Origin: Actinomycetota bacterium
Lineage (GTDB): Bacteria > Actinomycetota > Actinomycetes > Nanopelagicales > Nanopelagicaceae
DNA: 14,782 nucleotides
Assembly (NCBI GenBank): GCA_009702525.1
Contig: WLHW01000023.1
Coordinates: forward strand, 1 to 14,782
Direction of reading: 5' to 3'
Part shown: one piece after another, positions 13,595-14,782 of the stretch
How positions within the stretch are numbered: the first letter of the stretch is position 1
How the letters are laid out: each line of letters begins with the position of its first letter
Notes under the pieces: model-generated
Told to the model about the DNA's origin: nothing
Database searches by the model: none
What the model saw: only the letters and a program-made list of their open reading frames with translations
Program-made: the position numbers and the translations under genes

Positions 13595-14698
13595 TTAGTT
13601 CCACAACTCTTTAATCTCAACGACTCGGCCCTCATTAATACTCTTGTGAGCGGCAAGGCCAGTAACAACGCTAGTAACGCCATCAGCAAGAGTGACTTCG
13701 GCAGGTGTTGAATTCAAAATAGCATCACGGAACTTTGTGTGCTCAATATATGAAGCTCCGTAGTGGTGGCCCATATATTTCACGTCGTAGTTATGAACAA
13801 TCTTCTGCTCACTACCGCTTCCGTGACTGGCTCCTTGCTTCCATCCAGAAAGCTTTCCAATAGTTTCACGTCGTGAAGCGCGGACAACTTGAGAAGGCAA
13901 GAAGGATTCAATCTTTCCTTCATCACCAACAATTGTCAGAATCTCTTTATCAAAGGAGCCTTCGCCAAACATGCATAGATCCAACATGGCACGTGCCCCA
14001 TTGGCATATTCCAAAACAACATAAGCGTTATCTAACATGTCAGCTTGCTTGCCATTATATTTCTCATCTAAGTGATTAACGTTTTGCCCACCTGATGCAA
14101 AAACTCGAATGGGTTGTTGGCCAATTACTAAATCCATCAAATTAAAGTAGTGACAACATTTTTCAACCAAAGTTCCGCCAGTTCGCTCTGCAAATCGATT
14201 CCAGTTATCTACCTTTGGATAAAAAGGTTCACGGTGCTCACGAATAGTTACTTGGTGAATTTTTCCAGCTTCGCCTTCTTTTGCACGAGCAATAGCTTCG
14301 GCGACTGGCGGCATAAAACGATATTCAAGGCCCATCCAGGTCATTGCACTTCGCTTCTCATCCCAGGCCAGAATTGACTTTAAATCTTCAACCGTTGTTG
14401 CAAGCGGTTTTTCAACAAATACAGCGATGTCACTTGCCAGGCAGTCTTTAAGGACTGCCGCATGTGTGTCATTAGGCGTTGCAACGATAATTGCATCGAC
14501 AAGTCCAGAATCGATAAGGGCTCGGTGATCGCTAAATACTGTGGCATCTGGCGCCATAGCCAGGGCGGCTTCTTGGGAAGGCGTATGTGGGTCGCTGATA
14601 GCGCTTACTACCGCTCCACCCATCACCTTGATGTTCTCAATATGCTCGCGGCCCATGCTGCCTGCGCCGATAATGCCGTAACGAAGCTCTGCTTTCAT
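13595..14698 (-). CDS. Gfo/Idh/MocA-family NAD-dependent protein; candidate oxidoreductive glycosidase (GH188-like)
   Basis: A 367-residue protein with an N-terminal Rossmann domain (GIIGAGSMG at 8-16), the family's EKP motif (96-98) and a C-terminal alpha/beta domain containing GGTLVEKCCHYF (174-185), a candidate active-site region. Ordinary members oxidise sugars or inositols with NAD(P). NAD+-dependent sulfoquinovosidases (GH188, SqgA) belong to this fold and stand in for classical sulfoquinovosidases in sulfoglycolytic clusters, which fits this position. The window has no classical glycosidase. Its stop abuts the aldolase stop with no gap. There is no Shine-Dalgarno; a TANNNT box 6 nt before the ATG suggests a leaderless message, and the box overlaps a candidate GntR operator. 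The fold is certain; glycosidase versus dehydrogenase is not decidable by eye. Confidence 0.9.
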   Translation of the reverse strand: MKAELRYGIIGAGSMGREHIENIKVMGGAVVSAISDPHTPSQEAALAMAPDATVFSDHRALIDSGLVDAIIVATPNDTHAAVLKDCLASDIAVFVEKPLATTVEDLKSILAWDEKRSAMTWMGLEYRFMPPVAEAIARAKEGEAGKIHQVTIREHREPFYPKVDNWNRFAERTGGTLVEKCCHYFNLMDLVIGQQPIRVFASGGQNVNHLDEKYNGKQADMLDNAYVVLEYANGARAMLDLCMFGEGSFDKEILTIVGDEGKIESFLPSQVVRASRRETIGKLSGWKQGASHGSGSEQKIVHNYDVKYMGHHYGASYIEHTKFRDAILNSTPAEVTLADGVTSVVTGLAAHKSINEGRVVEIKELWN

Positions 14699-14704
14699 GG
14701 CAAC

Positions 14705-14715
14705 AGGTTAGACCA
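14705..14715. promoter_or_regulatory. Putative GntR operator AGGTTAGACCA overlapping a leaderless -10 box
   Basis: On the plus strand the site reads AGGTTAGACCACT (14705-14717) and matches the AGGT-N3-ACCACT site before the isomerase operon. On the minus strand TAACCT (14710-14705) is a TANNNT box ending 6 nt before the oxidoreductase ATG, placing transcription start at or near the A of ATG. Bound regulator would cover the -10 box. The rest of the gap to the window edge shows no gene; a CAAGAGGTC 9-mer at 14774-14782 also occurs at 6429-6437 before the isomerase. Confidence 0.5.
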
Positions 14716-14782
14716 CTACCGGATTTTTAGGCAGAGGGGTAGACGAAACACGCCTAATTGACTTAGACTCCATCAAGAGGTC

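Noticed and set aside
14150..14761. Plus-strand open frames opposite the oxidoreductase
   Set aside because: They lie antisense to a clear Rossmann-fold gene, lack recognisable motifs, and have low-complexity compositions typical of shadow frames.
1..14782. Mobile element, phage or CRISPR array
   Set aside because: No transposase, integrase, tRNA-adjacent repeats or regularly spaced repeats were seen; gene order and composition look uniform.

Overview
The window looks like a compact, moderate-GC (mid-40s % by eye) Gram-positive genome. It is most likely a streamlined freshwater actinobacterium of the Nanopelagicales (acI) type. The grounds are actinobacterial-style protein families, very short or overlapping gene junctions, TTG/GTG starts, plausible leaderless promoters of the TANNNT type, and a small two-cysteine module of a kind I associate with secreted proteins of that lineage. 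This assignment is inference. I see no rRNA, tRNA, CRISPR, insertion sequence or phage gene.

Region A (1-2732): a minus-strand pair, an aminoglycoside-phosphotransferase-fold kinase (cut by the left edge) behind an ACAD10/11-type acyl-CoA dehydrogenase, is divergent from a classical short-chain dehydrogenase. Kinase plus phosphate-eliminating dehydrogenase plus SDR is the enzyme set known for breakdown of 4-hydroxyacyl-CoA (LvaA/LvaC/LvaD in Pseudomonas, ACAD10/11 in mammals).

Region B (2770-6342): a polar amino-acid ABC importer (lipoprotein binding protein, single permease, ATPase) followed by an M24 'pita-bread' fold protein whose first two metal-binding aspartates appear to be lost.

Region C (6343-14715): a sugar catabolic locus. 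One operon carries a fucose/arabinose-isomerase-fold isomerase, a CUT1 sugar-binding protein, two permeases, a FadR-type GntR regulator, a PfkB kinase resembling YihV and an aldolase closely resembling YihT. A Gfo/Idh/MocA oxidoreductase-fold protein converges on it. The combination reads as a candidate sulfoquinovose (sulfo-EMP) pathway: import, release of the sugar by an NAD+-dependent glycosidase-like protein, isomerisation, phosphorylation, and aldol cleavage to DHAP and sulfolactaldehyde. An operator-like motif, AGGT-N3-ACCACT, lies upstream of both the isomerase and the oxidoreductase and ties them into one regulon. A 14-bp hairpin between the binding protein and permease genes covers the permease ribosome binding site. 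The enzyme that would process sulfolactaldehyde, a sulfonate exporter and the transporter ATPase are not in the window. The kinase lacks two residues that YihV uses for the sulfonate, so the substrate is a hypothesis and not a demonstration.
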